Made by a program: the position numbers and the translations under genes. Under the pieces are notes generated by a model. The model saw only the letters and a list, made by a program, of their open reading frames with translations. It was not told the DNA's origin and did not search any database. Of a DNA stretch of 50,540 bases, positions 41,449 through 49,755 are shown piece after piece; the stretch's first letter is position 1, and each line of letters begins with the position of its first letter. The stretch is from JAEUSG01 sp964590225. GTDB taxonomy: Bacteria > Fibrobacterota > OXYB2-FULL-49-7 > JAEUSG01. The stretch covers positions 1-50,540 of the forward strand of contig CAZPWS010000019.1 of assembly GCA_964590225.1 (NCBI GenBank), read 5' to 3'.

Positions 41449-41507
41449 CAGTTTTAGCTTAAGTTTTTTTATATATTGCCGATAAACCCTTTGGGGAGGT
41501 GTTTATC

Positions 41508-41807
41508 ATGCCAGAATCAATTGGTGGAAGCAGAAGTTCAGCCGTAAATATTGCTGTGAGGGATATAAAAACAACTCTTCAGCGAGCAGAAAAGCAGTCT
41601 CAAGCGACGGCTAAGCAGCAGGAATACCTCGAACGCAACCGTGAAGAGGCTGATAAGAGAGAAAATATCAGAACCACTGAAATTCAGCGAAAATCGGCAA
41701 TTAAAAGCGAGCTAATAGAACGAAAAACCGAAGAAGCCCAACAAGCGCGGCGAATTGAAGATAAACGGGATCCGAAATCCGGCGATATAGTTAATGTTGT
41801 AGTTTGA
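41508..41807 (+). CDS. Small charged coiled-coil protein of unknown function
   Basis: The 99-residue product starts at ATG 41508 with GGGGAGG at 41493-41499. It is rich in E, K, R and Q (QRAEKQSQATAKQQEYLERN), with heptad-like spacing over about residues 20-85 and an end GDIVNVVV. There is no signal peptide. It follows the pilin genes by 59 bases. I do not recognise the family. Confidence 0.6.
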   Translation: MPESIGGSRSSAVNIAVRDIKTTLQRAEKQSQATAKQQEYLERNREEADKRENIRTTEIQRKSAIKSELIERKTEEAQQARRIEDKRDPKSGDIVNVVV

Positions 41808-42041
41808 TACGATTTAAAACCAATTTGTGCAATTTTGATACAGTTATTACCGTTGCAACAACCTTGAAGTCTCCTCTTAATATCCAGTCTTTATTTTAGT
41901 TACGAAGTTTAATCGTTTATTATTTACGATTGGCTTAGATATTGCATGTATTAAATAAGAGAGGAGAATATGTTTTGTATGAAAAAAATTAAAAATATAA
42001 AAAGGCTTATTGTCACTGTTCAGAATGAGATAATCGACTTG
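41808..42041. other. Intergenic region with weak hairpin and start of a small ORF
   Basis: 234 bases between the coiled-coil gene and the convergent RND pump gene. AATCGT (41911-41916) and ACGATT (41926-41931) form a 6-base stem with a 9-base loop, too weak and without a T-tract to call a terminator. A ribosome-binding-site-like GAGGAG at 41961-41966 leads into a small ORF listed separately. Confidence 0.5.
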
Positions 42042-42068
42042 TTATTGGTTCCTTTCTGGAATAGATAA
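41970..42068 (+). CDS. Possible 32-residue small protein
   Basis: ATG 41970 follows GAGGAG (41961-41966) closely, with a second ATG at 41979 at a better distance. The product is basic at the start (KKIKNIKR) and amphipathic after (LIVTVQNEIIDLLLV), ending with PFWNR. It overlaps the 3' end of the convergent RND gene by 27 bases. It could be a small membrane-active protein, or chance. Confidence 0.25.
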   Translation: MFCMKKIKNIKRLIVTVQNEIIDLLLVPFWNR

Positions 42069-45000
42069 ATAAACATACATCGCTGGAATTACAAATAGAG
42101 TAAGAATAAGCGAGAAAAGAAGACCTCCAATGATGGTGATACCCATTGGTACTCTGCTTGTTGAAGCAGCTCCAATTGAAAATGCAATTGGAGCTGCGCC
42201 AAAGATAGTTGCGAGACTTGTCATTAGGATGGGTCTTAATCTCTGACCTGCCGCTTCGGTAACGGCGGTTATGGTGTCAAGTCCTCGCGCTTTTTTCTGA
42301 TTTGCAAATTCTACAATCAAAATGCCGTTTTTTGTTACAATTCCAATTAGGACGATGATGCCTATCTGGCTGAAGATGTTCATGGTTTGGCCAAAGATAT
42401 ACAAAGACAGAAGCGCACCTGCCAGAGAAAGTGGTACGGTGAACATTATAATAAGTGGATCGCGGTAACTTTCAAACTGTGCAGCAAGAACAAGATAGAC
42501 AAGAACAAGGGCGAATATAAAAGCGAAAATAAGGCTACTTGAGCTATCTTCGAATTGCTGTGACGAGCCTGTTAAGGAGGTTGAGAAGGATTCGTCAAGT
42601 TTTTCTGCGGCAATTTCACGCATGGCCGCAATGCCTTCTCCAAGAGTTACTCCCGGAACAGTTGAAGCGCTGAATGTTGCGGATACATAGCGGTTGTATC
42701 GGTAGCGTTGAGGGGGAGTACTCTCCTCTGATATGTTCACAAGGCTTCCAAGCTCTATAAAATTCCCCCTATTGTTTCTAACCATTATTCCTGTGAGGTC
42801 AGAGGGATCATCGCGGAATATTCTTTCTGCCTCGCCGATAATCTGATACTGCTTACCGTCTTTTATGAAGTAGCCATACCTCTGGCCGGAGAAATAAAGC
42901 TGGAGTATTTCCGCAATATCCAAAACAGAAACGCCGGATGCCTGAGCCTTGTTTCTATCGATATCAATTTTTATTTCCGGCTTGTTAAATTTCAGATTTA
43001 GATCGACAATCTGGAAGCGTGGGTCGGACTGTGTCCTTTCAAGAAAGGCAGGCACAGCTTCTTTCAGCTTCTGAAAATTTTGCGCCTGAACAACAAACTG
43101 AACAGGTAATCCACCGCTTCTGTCGGTTGCGATGGTCTGCTCCTGTGTTACAAATGCCCTTGCAAAAGTTTTTCCGCGCAAATGCGATGTTATGTAATTT
43201 GCTATATCCTGCTGCGTCCGTTTTCGTGTTGACGGGTCGGTGAGAACAAGACGCACAAAACCGCTATTTACGGAGCCGGCAGCACCTCCAACACCAAAGG
43301 AAGTTACTGCTACAATAGCGCTCCGCTCGGGCAAGGTGTCAACAAGGTCAACAATATCGGCAATATAGCGATCCATCATTTCAAAAGATGTTCCTTCGGG
43401 AGAAACCGCCTGTACAAAGAGTCTGCTTCTGTCTTCAAGTGGGGCAAGTTCTGACGGTATTGAGCGCCCAATTAAAAATATGGCAGCAATAGACAATGCG
43501 ATAATCACAAGCGCAATCCACCGTCTTTTTAGGAAATAGCTTAAGTTTAACGCATAGAAGTTTGACAGGGAATAAAAAAAACCGCCAACCATAAGTGAAA
43601 AACGGCTCTCCGCACGCTTTTTACCGAGTATTCTTGTGCTCATCATCGGAGTAAGAGTGAGTGAAACAAAAGAGGAGATAATTACCGCACCAACAAGAAC
43701 TATTCCAAATTCCCGAAAAAGCCTGCCTGTAATTCCCTGGAGAAAAACTATCGGTAGAATTACAGCAACAAGCGTTACTGTTGTTGCTATAACAGCAAAG
43801 AATATTTCCTTAACGCCCTCATTCCCTGCTCTTAACGGCTCCATACCATTTTCGATTTTCGAGTATATGTTTTCAAGAACGACTATGGCATCGTCAACAA
43901 CCAGGCCGGTTGCAAGCACAATTCCAAGAAGCGACAGAATGTTTATGGAATAGCCCATAAAGTACATTACGAAGAACGACCCTATTAGCGAAATTGGGAT
44001 TGCAATAATTGGAATTATTGTGGTTCTCCAGCTTCTTAAAAAAACAAAGATGACAAAAACAACAAGCAAAAAAGCGATTAAAATGGTTTCCTGAACTTCA
44101 AATATTCCACGCCTTATAGAGCGCGTTGTATCAAGAGCATACCCTATCCGCAAATCTGGAGGGAGCTCTTTTTTTAGCACTTCAATTCGCTTGTACACTT
44201 CGTCGGCAATAGCAATAAAGTTAGCGCCTGGCTGGGGAAAAATAGCAATACCAATCATGGGTATGCCGCCGGCTCCGCGCATAAGTGTTCGTTCATTTTC
44301 GGGCGATAAAACTGCTCTGCCAACATCAATAAGTCTAATCTGGTTTGACCCTTGCTGTTTAATAATAAGGTTGTTAAAGTCGTTTTCCGATTCAAGGCGG
44401 CTCATTGTCCGTATAGACATTTCGGTATAGTAGCCTTCTATTCGACCTGTTGGGAGTTCGATATTTTCTCTATTGAGTGCATTTCTAACATCGGCAGGGG
44501 TGAGGCGGTGTGCTGCAAGTTTTTCCGGATTTAATAATAGCCGCATTGCATATTTTTTTTCGCCGAATATCCTAACTTCACTTACGCCCGAAATGGTTTG
44601 GAGAGCTTCCTTTAGGAGATTATTTCCGGCATCAGAAAGTTCAAGAAGATTGCGTATGTCACTTTGAAGAGTTAGAACAATCATTGCAGAAGAGTTTGCA
44701 TCGGCTTTTGAAACAATCGGAGGATTTACATCCGGTGGAAGGTTGCGCATTGCACGGGAAACACGATCGCGCACATCGTTTGCTGCGTCTTCCATGTTAA
44801 CACCGAGCTCAAATTCTATCGTTATTGCGCTGCGACCGTCAGCACTTACTGATGTCATTGATTTTATGCCTGCAATGCCGTTTATTGAGGACTCAAGGGG
44901 TTCGGTAATCTGAGCTTCAATAACACTTGAATTTGCACCAGTGTATATGGTTGAAACCGTTATTACCGGCGGATCAACACTTGGATACTCTCTTACACCA

Positions 45001-45095
45001 AGAAGATTGAATGCGACAATGCCAAACAGTACAATTGTAATTGACATTACCGAGGCAAGAACAGGACGCCGTATGCTTAAGGATGAAAGACTGAT
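42042..45095 (-). CDS. RND-family efflux pump, inner-membrane transporter (AcrB/HAE-type)
   Basis: Proton-driven export of drugs or other amphiphiles. The relay residues are present in TGLVVDDAIVVLENI (DD pair) and in TKNGILIVEFANQ (lysine). Porter-domain sequences include NGIAGIKSMTSVSADGRSAI and PPDVNPPIVSKADANSSA. The first ATG (45047) gives 1001 residues but cuts the N-terminal leader and part of helix 1. Reading further up in frame gives SLSSLSIRRPVLASVM, the standard RND opening, and the position of the usual Met is ATC at 45093-45095, with GGAG 10 bases before. I therefore give 45095 as the likely start (1017 residues). It lies 24 bases after the adaptor gene. No outer-membrane TolC gene is in the window. 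Confidence 0.9.
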   Translation of the reverse strand: MSLSSLSIRRPVLASVMSITIVLFGIVAFNLLGVREYPSVDPPVITVSTIYTGANSSVIEAQITEPLESSINGIAGIKSMTSVSADGRSAITIEFELGVNMEDAANDVRDRVSRAMRNLPPDVNPPIVSKADANSSAMIVLTLQSDIRNLLELSDAGNNLLKEALQTISGVSEVRIFGEKKYAMRLLLNPEKLAAHRLTPADVRNALNRENIELPTGRIEGYYTEMSIRTMSRLESENDFNNLIIKQQGSNQIRLIDVGRAVLSPENERTLMRGAGGIPMIGIAIFPQPGANFIAIADEVYKRIEVLKKELPPDLRIGYALDTTRSIRRGIFEVQETILIAFLLVVFVIFVFLRSWRTTIIPIIAIPISLIGSFFVMYFMGYSINILSLLGIVLATGLVVDDAIVVLENIYSKIENGMEPLRAGNEGVKEIFFAVIATTVTLVAVILPIVFLQGITGRLFREFGIVLVGAVIISSFVSLTLTPMMSTRILGKKRAESRFSLMVGGFFYSLSNFYALNLSYFLKRRWIALVIIALSIAAIFLIGRSIPSELAPLEDRSRLFVQAVSPEGTSFEMMDRYIADIVDLVDTLPERSAIVAVTSFGVGGAAGSVNSGFVRLVLTDPSTRKRTQQDIANYITSHLRGKTFARAFVTQEQTIATDRSGGLPVQFVVQAQNFQKLKEAVPAFLERTQSDPRFQIVDLNLKFNKPEIKIDIDRNKAQASGVSVLDIAEILQLYFSGQRYGYFIKDGKQYQIIGEAERIFRDDPSDLTGIMVRNNRGNFIELGSLVNISEESTPPQRYRYNRYVSATFSASTVPGVTLGEGIAAMREIAAEKLDESFSTSLTGSSQQFEDSSSSLIFAFIFALVLVYLVLAAQFESYRDPLIIMFTVPLSLAGALLSLYIFGQTMNIFSQIGIIVLIGIVTKNGILIVEFANQKKARGLDTITAVTEAAGQRLRPILMTSLATIFGAAPIAFSIGAASTSRVPMGITIIGGLLFSLILTLFVIPAMYVYLSIPERNQ

Positions 45096-45119
45096 GGTTT
45101 TGTTTCTCCGTGCTTTCTT

Positions 45120-46166
45120 TTATTCAACAATGGAAACCGAAAGGGGCATTCCCTTGCGAACCTGCAATAATCCTGTTATGAGAACAGTATCGCCATGATT
45201 TAAGCCCGAAATAACTTCAACCTCAGTTGCCGTTCTTGCCCCGGTTCTAACCGATTGGAAAATTGCTTTGCCACCCCTTGAAACTACTACCGATTGCCCT
45301 CCAAGTACAGGAATGAGCGACTGTGGTGGAAGTACAGTTGTTTTATCAGAGCCGCTTAGATTAAGATGTACGCTGGCAAAAGAACCAGGAAGCAAAACTT
45401 TATTCCGATTGGACACGACAGCTCTTACCTTTAGTGAGCGCGTTGTTTCGTCAATTATAGGATCGTGCGCAAATATTGAAGCTGAATACTTCGAATTTGA
45501 AGTGCCCGATGTAAACACCACCTTCTGTCCTTTCTTGATGTGCTGCGCATAGCGCTCAGGAACAGAAAATTCAAGTTTTAGATTGTCGTCTTGAACGAGG
45601 CTTGCAAAAACCGTTGATGGAGTAACAACTTCACCAAGACTGACATGTCTCAATCCAAGCGTTCCGTCGAAAGGAGCACGAATTTCAGATTTTTCTATCT
45701 GAGCAGTAATTTTACGAATATCGGCTTTTAGCGCTGCCACCTTGCTCACAGCGAGATCGTGGTCCTGCTGACTTATTACCCCCTTTTCCTTTAGTTGTGT
45801 TTTTCTGTCAAGTTCTTCCGTCGCAAGTTTCAGTTCCACCTCCAATTTTGACAAAGAAGCACGAGCTTCGTTGTCATTTATTCTCGCAAGCAAGTTATTC
45901 TTTTTAACTCTTTTACCCTCGTCGATGTTAAGCTCAATAATTTTTCCGCCATTTTCAGTTTTAAGATCAACCATCTCAGCCGGAAGCAGTATGCCCGGAA
46001 GCGTTATTTCGTGATTAAGTGGCGTCTGTTTAACTACAACAGCATCAACCTTAAGCGCTCCCTGCATTGAGCCTTTTGCTGTAGGGCCTTCTTTAGAAGG
46101 CTTTTTATTATTCCCACAAAACGGAAAAAAAACTAATGCAAAAATCAAAAGGGGTTTATATTTCAT
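45120..46166 (-). CDS. RND efflux periplasmic adaptor (membrane fusion protein)
   Basis: The 348-residue HlyD/AcrA-type adaptor begins with a signal sequence and a cysteine (ALVFFPFCGNN), so it is possibly a lipoprotein, although the lipobox is poor. The biotinyl-lipoyl half is LPAEMVDLKTENGGKIIELNIDEGKRVKKNNLLARI. Then come a helical hairpin (about 110-160), the second lipoyl half with IRAPFDGTLGLRHVSLGEVVTPSTV, a beta-barrel domain (LEFSVPERYAQHI) and a membrane-proximal domain. It is upstream of the RND pump in the same operon. Confidence 0.93.
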   Translation of the reverse strand: MKYKPLLIFALVFFPFCGNNKKPSKEGPTAKGSMQGALKVDAVVVKQTPLNHEITLPGILLPAEMVDLKTENGGKIIELNIDEGKRVKKNNLLARINDNEARASLSKLEVELKLATEELDRKTQLKEKGVISQQDHDLAVSKVAALKADIRKITAQIEKSEIRAPFDGTLGLRHVSLGEVVTPSTVFASLVQDDNLKLEFSVPERYAQHIKKGQKVVFTSGTSNSKYSASIFAHDPIIDETTRSLKVRAVVSNRNKVLLPGSFASVHLNLSGSDKTTVLPPQSLIPVLGGQSVVVSRGGKAIFQSVRTGARTATEVEVISGLNHGDTVLITGLLQVRKGMPLSVSIVE

Positions 46167-46255
46167 TGCACAAAATGTAGTATTATTCTAATGCGGTTGG
46201 CAAAGATGGTTCCATCTCGATTATTACCGAGGTTTCGTTTATTATATTGGTTAAT

Positions 46256-48994
46256 ATGAGTACGGCCGTTATTTCTCCTTCTGATCCCGCTGTTTCGGGT
46301 AGGGCACTCGACACAACTAGGCTACCTATTGGAACCAAGGTGGGGCAGTACACGGTTTTAAGCGAAATTGACCGTGGTGGAATGGCAATTGTTTATAAGG
46401 CCAGACAGGAATCTCTCGGTAGGGAAGTGGCATTAAAAGTTCTTCCTCCATCAGTTTCTCTCCAAGAAAAATTTATCGACCGTTTTCAGAAAGAGGCCAG
46501 ATCGGTTGCTCAGCTTGATCATGCTAATATAGTCAAGATAATTGAAGTTGGAGGGGATGCCGGTATTTATTTCATCGCTATGGAATTTGTTGAAGGATTA
46601 AACCTTTACAAATATATGATGAAGCTTGAGCCAACGGTTTATTCGATTGTACATATAATCAGTCAGATGGCAGACGCCCTTGAGTACGCACATGGCAGAA
46701 ACATAATTCACAGAGATCTTAAGCTTAATAATGTCATCATGAAGGATAATATCCATCCTATTCTTATAGATTTTGGGTTGGCTAAAGCACGGGAGGCTGA
46801 TTCTTCGTTAACAATATCGGGAGAAATAGTTGGTTCTCCTTCGTATATGTCTCCCGAGCAGGCTTCCGGCGGTCGTATAGACGAAAGAACCGATATTTTC
46901 TCTCTTGGGGTTATGTTCTACGAATTACTTGTGGGCAGGAATCCGTTCTTTGATAAAAGGGGATATCAGCAGACCATCTGGAATGTTTTGCACTCAGAAA
47001 TCAGATCACCACGAAGGATCGCCGATTGGATTCCTAAAGATGTTGAAGTAATAGTGATGAAATGTCTTGAAAGGGATGTCGATAAACGGTATCTCACCAT
47101 GCGCGCGCTTAGGCTTGACCTTGAGAGATACCAAGCGGGTGAGCCCATACAAGCCCGTTCACCGGGACGGATGGAAATGATCGCCCGCCGGATTAAAAAG
47201 AAAAAAACAGCCTTCACGATAGGTGCAATTTTCATCGCCTTTCTGCTGCTGTTCGCCGTCTATTATAACTATCAGATGAGTCTTGAAACGGCGGATTGGC
47301 GAGGACTTGTGCTTAAACAGTCGCTGTATTCAAAACTTGATGTGGAATGGAATGGTTATTACGGAAGCAAAGGAGATACTATCCTCTTTTTGAATATGGA
47401 TTCACCGTGGATTGGGGGAGAGGAGCGGCTTAGCGTCTCGGCAGATGACTACACCTACATAACACTGCGAAATAATGTTAACGGAGATATCCGTTTTGAG
47501 CTTGTTTTGGAATCAACAAGAGACTTCAATAGGGAATTTGGCCTTTTTCTAAGGGGGGCATCACCGGATAAGTCATACACTGTACGATTCATTGATGGTA
47601 GCGCTTTTTTGTCAAAGATGGGAATGACGAATATTGTTACCGCAGCTGAAGCAGTTGTTTTTACTAAAGGCAAGGGCGTTAGAATCCGTTTTGAGAAGGA
47701 AGATCATGCTATAAGGTTGTACATCGATGGAAACCTTAAACTCGTATATGACGATTTTTCGCCAATAAGCGGAGACATTGATAATAAGGTTGGAATCTAT
47801 GCCGACAACGCTGGTTTTTCAGTTCGCGATATAGCCCTTTTCCAGTTGGGGGTTCCTTTAAAGACAAAACCAATTCAGACTGCTGACCGGTTTTTTGAAA
47901 AAGGATACTATACAGACGCCATTGATGAGTATAGGAGGATAGTATCTCTATATCCTGAGAATACCATGAGTAATCTTGCACAGTTCAAGATAGGGCTTTC
48001 TTTTATGCGGATGGGGGAGTACGAAAAAGCCATTTCGGAGTATGACAAGATACTAAAATCCGGTTCGGATGCAATTGTGCCGCTTGCCCTAAATGAAATA
48101 TCGGAGTGTTACGCTCTTATTGGAGATCGCTACAAGAGCGAAAAACATCTTTTGCTGATCAGGGATAGATATTCTTCGTCACCGGTTCTTATAAGCCGGC
48201 TTGTCTCCTACCAGAATAAATTGATCGCCGCGGCACAGACTAACGATACAAACAGTCTAAATGAAGCCCGAACCATAATAAAGCTGCTAAAAACAGAATT
48301 TAAGAGGTTCAGCCGTTTTTATTCATCGGGATGGCTTGCCGTTGCCGCTGCGCTTATAAAAAGGCGGAACTATACAGAAGCCGAAAATGAACTTATGCAG
48401 ATACGCAAAACCGTAAATGAAAATAGTGAGGAATATGCTCTTGCTGAGGTTCGTCTTGCTGATATCGAGGCTGCCCGTGGCGGATTCGAAAGGGCGGTAA
48501 CAATGTACAACAGAATTATAATTCAGCGAAGAGGAGCATCAAGGGCGATAGCAGAATCGTGGATAGGATTAGGACTTGTATATAGAGCGCAAGGTAAAGT
48601 AGAAGACGCGATAAGGTGTTATAATATCGTGATAGATAACTTTGCCACTTATAGAGAACTTGCCGCGCAGGCACATATCGGTAGCGCTTTTGCCTACCAG
48701 GAAAAGTCTCGCAGGGACCCAATCGCTAAGTCAATTTATCAGAAAATCACCACCCGTTTCAGAGATCAGGATGAGCCCTTATGGATAGCACGAGCTATGA
48801 TTGGTGATTGTGAATGGGTTGACGGGCATAAACGGAATTTTTCTTTTTGGTATTTGTATGGGCAAGCTCTTTATTACAGAGTCCAGGGAGATTATCTTTC
48901 GGCATCAAGGATTTTAGATAAATTTAAGAAAGAAGTTGCTGGATATCAGCCCGGGCTTAGGCTTGCGGAAATACAATCATCTTATGTAAATTAA
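46256..48994 (+). CDS. Transmembrane Ser/Thr protein kinase with TPR-type sensor domain
   Basis: From ATG 46256 the protein has 912 residues (TTG 46247 is an alternative; neither has a clear ribosome binding site). The kinase domain is at about 30-290: GGMAIVYKA, VALKVL (lysine), HRDLKLNN (catalytic D154), DFGLAKA, SPSYMSPEQ and DIFSLGVMFYELL. A basic stretch (RRIKKKK) precedes one transmembrane helix (about 318-338, FTIGAIFIAFLLLFAVYY). The outside part begins with a ConA/jelly-roll-like region (about 345-540, for example RFELVLESTRDF and AIRLYIDGNLKLVYDDF), then TPR-like helices to the end (ADRFFEKGYYTDAIDEYRRI). This is a PknB-like design with an envelope-facing domain. Confidence 0.9.
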   Translation: MSTAVISPSDPAVSGRALDTTRLPIGTKVGQYTVLSEIDRGGMAIVYKARQESLGREVALKVLPPSVSLQEKFIDRFQKEARSVAQLDHANIVKIIEVGGDAGIYFIAMEFVEGLNLYKYMMKLEPTVYSIVHIISQMADALEYAHGRNIIHRDLKLNNVIMKDNIHPILIDFGLAKAREADSSLTISGEIVGSPSYMSPEQASGGRIDERTDIFSLGVMFYELLVGRNPFFDKRGYQQTIWNVLHSEIRSPRRIADWIPKDVEVIVMKCLERDVDKRYLTMRALRLDLERYQAGEPIQARSPGRMEMIARRIKKKKTAFTIGAIFIAFLLLFAVYYNYQMSLETADWRGLVLKQSLYSKLDVEWNGYYGSKGDTILFLNMDSPWIGGEERLSVSADDYTYITLRNNVNGDIRFELVLESTRDFNREFGLFLRGASPDKSYTVRFIDGSAFLSKMGMTNIVTAAEAVVFTKGKGVRIRFEKEDHAIRLYIDGNLKLVYDDFSPISGDIDNKVGIYADNAGFSVRDIALFQLGVPLKTKPIQTADRFFEKGYYTDAIDEYRRIVSLYPENTMSNLAQFKIGLSFMRMGEYEKAISEYDKILKSGSDAIVPLALNEISECYALIGDRYKSEKHLLLIRDRYSSSPVLISRLVSYQNKLIAAAQTNDTNSLNEARTIIKLLKTEFKRFSRFYSSGWLAVAAALIKRRNYTEAENELMQIRKTVNENSEEYALAEVRLADIEAARGGFERAVTMYNRIIIQRRGASRAIAESWIGLGLVYRAQGKVEDAIRCYNIVIDNFATYRELAAQAHIGSAFAYQEKSRRDPIAKSIYQKITTRFRDQDEPLWIARAMIGDCEWVDGHKRNFSFWYLYGQALYYRVQGDYLSASRILDKFKKEVAGYQPGLRLAEIQSSYVN

Positions 48995-49042
48995 GCTTGT
49001 GATTAGTGTTTTGGAAGATTTAAAACAAAAGGAGGTTTTAAA

Positions 49043-49726
49043 ATGAAGAGGGTGTGTGCGTATGTACTGGTGGGTATTATGGCGCTTTCTGCCGTTGGTG
49101 CAGAAATAGGGGGGAAATTTGCCTTTGGTTTTGAGCAAGGTGTTTCTTTAAATGATGGATCTTCAAGTAATTTGGGCAGGGGGTGTTCGTTTAAGTTATG
49201 TCTTTCCAATAATGTTGCTGTAAAGGCTGCTGTTGGCTTCAACTATTCGGATAAAATTAATCCTGTAATTGATCCTGTAAATAGTGATGAAATATATAAG
49301 GAAGATAAACCAAGGGTTGATTGGACTGCTGCTGCCTACGGTATTATTGTTTTTAGACGGTTTGAGAAGGTCCACCTCAATGGAATGACAGGTGTTGTAG
49401 TTTCTGCAAGTGACAACCATTTCAATAAGGAATCTGAAGAAGGGGCCGGTGGGCATTACGAAAAAGCGCAATTGCTTTTTAACGAACCGTCAAAGAAAAT
49501 GGATATTCATTTGCGCGTACTGATGGCTCCCGAGCTTTTTATATTCCCCAACTTCTCGCTTGAGTACAAGTATGGTTTTGATGTTGCTATCAAAAAGGAA
49601 TATGTTGAATTCAGCGATATTAGAAATGAAAGCAGAAAAATTCAAGATTCTCAGAACAGGTTAAATATTAATGTTATTGGTGACTTGAATCTATTGCAGT
49701 CGGCATCAGTCCATTTTTATTTCTAA
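49043..49726 (+). CDS. Predicted outer-membrane beta-barrel protein
   Basis: The 227-residue product starts at ATG 49043 with strong AAAGGAGG (49028-49035). Signal peptide: VCAYVLVGIMALSAVGAE. The mature part has alternating strands (GGKFAFGFEQGVSL, KAAVGFNYSDK, AAAYGIIVFRRF, FSLEYKYGFDVAIKK) and ends SVHFYF, an aromatic C-terminus typical for BamA-dependent barrels. Size suggests an 8-10-stranded barrel. No family recognised. It follows the kinase gene by 48 bases. Confidence 0.7.
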   Translation: MKRVCAYVLVGIMALSAVGAEIGGKFAFGFEQGVSLNDGSSSNLGRGCSFKLCLSNNVAVKAAVGFNYSDKINPVIDPVNSDEIYKEDKPRVDWTAAAYGIIVFRRFEKVHLNGMTGVVVSASDNHFNKESEEGAGGHYEKAQLLFNEPSKKMDIHLRVLMAPELFIFPNFSLEYKYGFDVAIKKEYVEFSDIRNESRKIQDSQNRLNINVIGDLNLLQSASVHFYF

Positions 49727-49755
49727 TTGTTGCGTAGCTGTTAAAGCAAGACAAA

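Noticed and set aside
41911..41931. Terminator hairpin in the 41808-42041 gap
   Set aside because: The stem is only six AT-rich base pairs with a 9-base loop and no T-run.
42042..45095. Heavy-metal (CzcA-type) RND pump
   Set aside because: The relay region reads TGLVVDDAIVVLENI and the porter sequence follows the AcrB/HAE pattern. No metal-type motif or metal-binding adaptor is seen.
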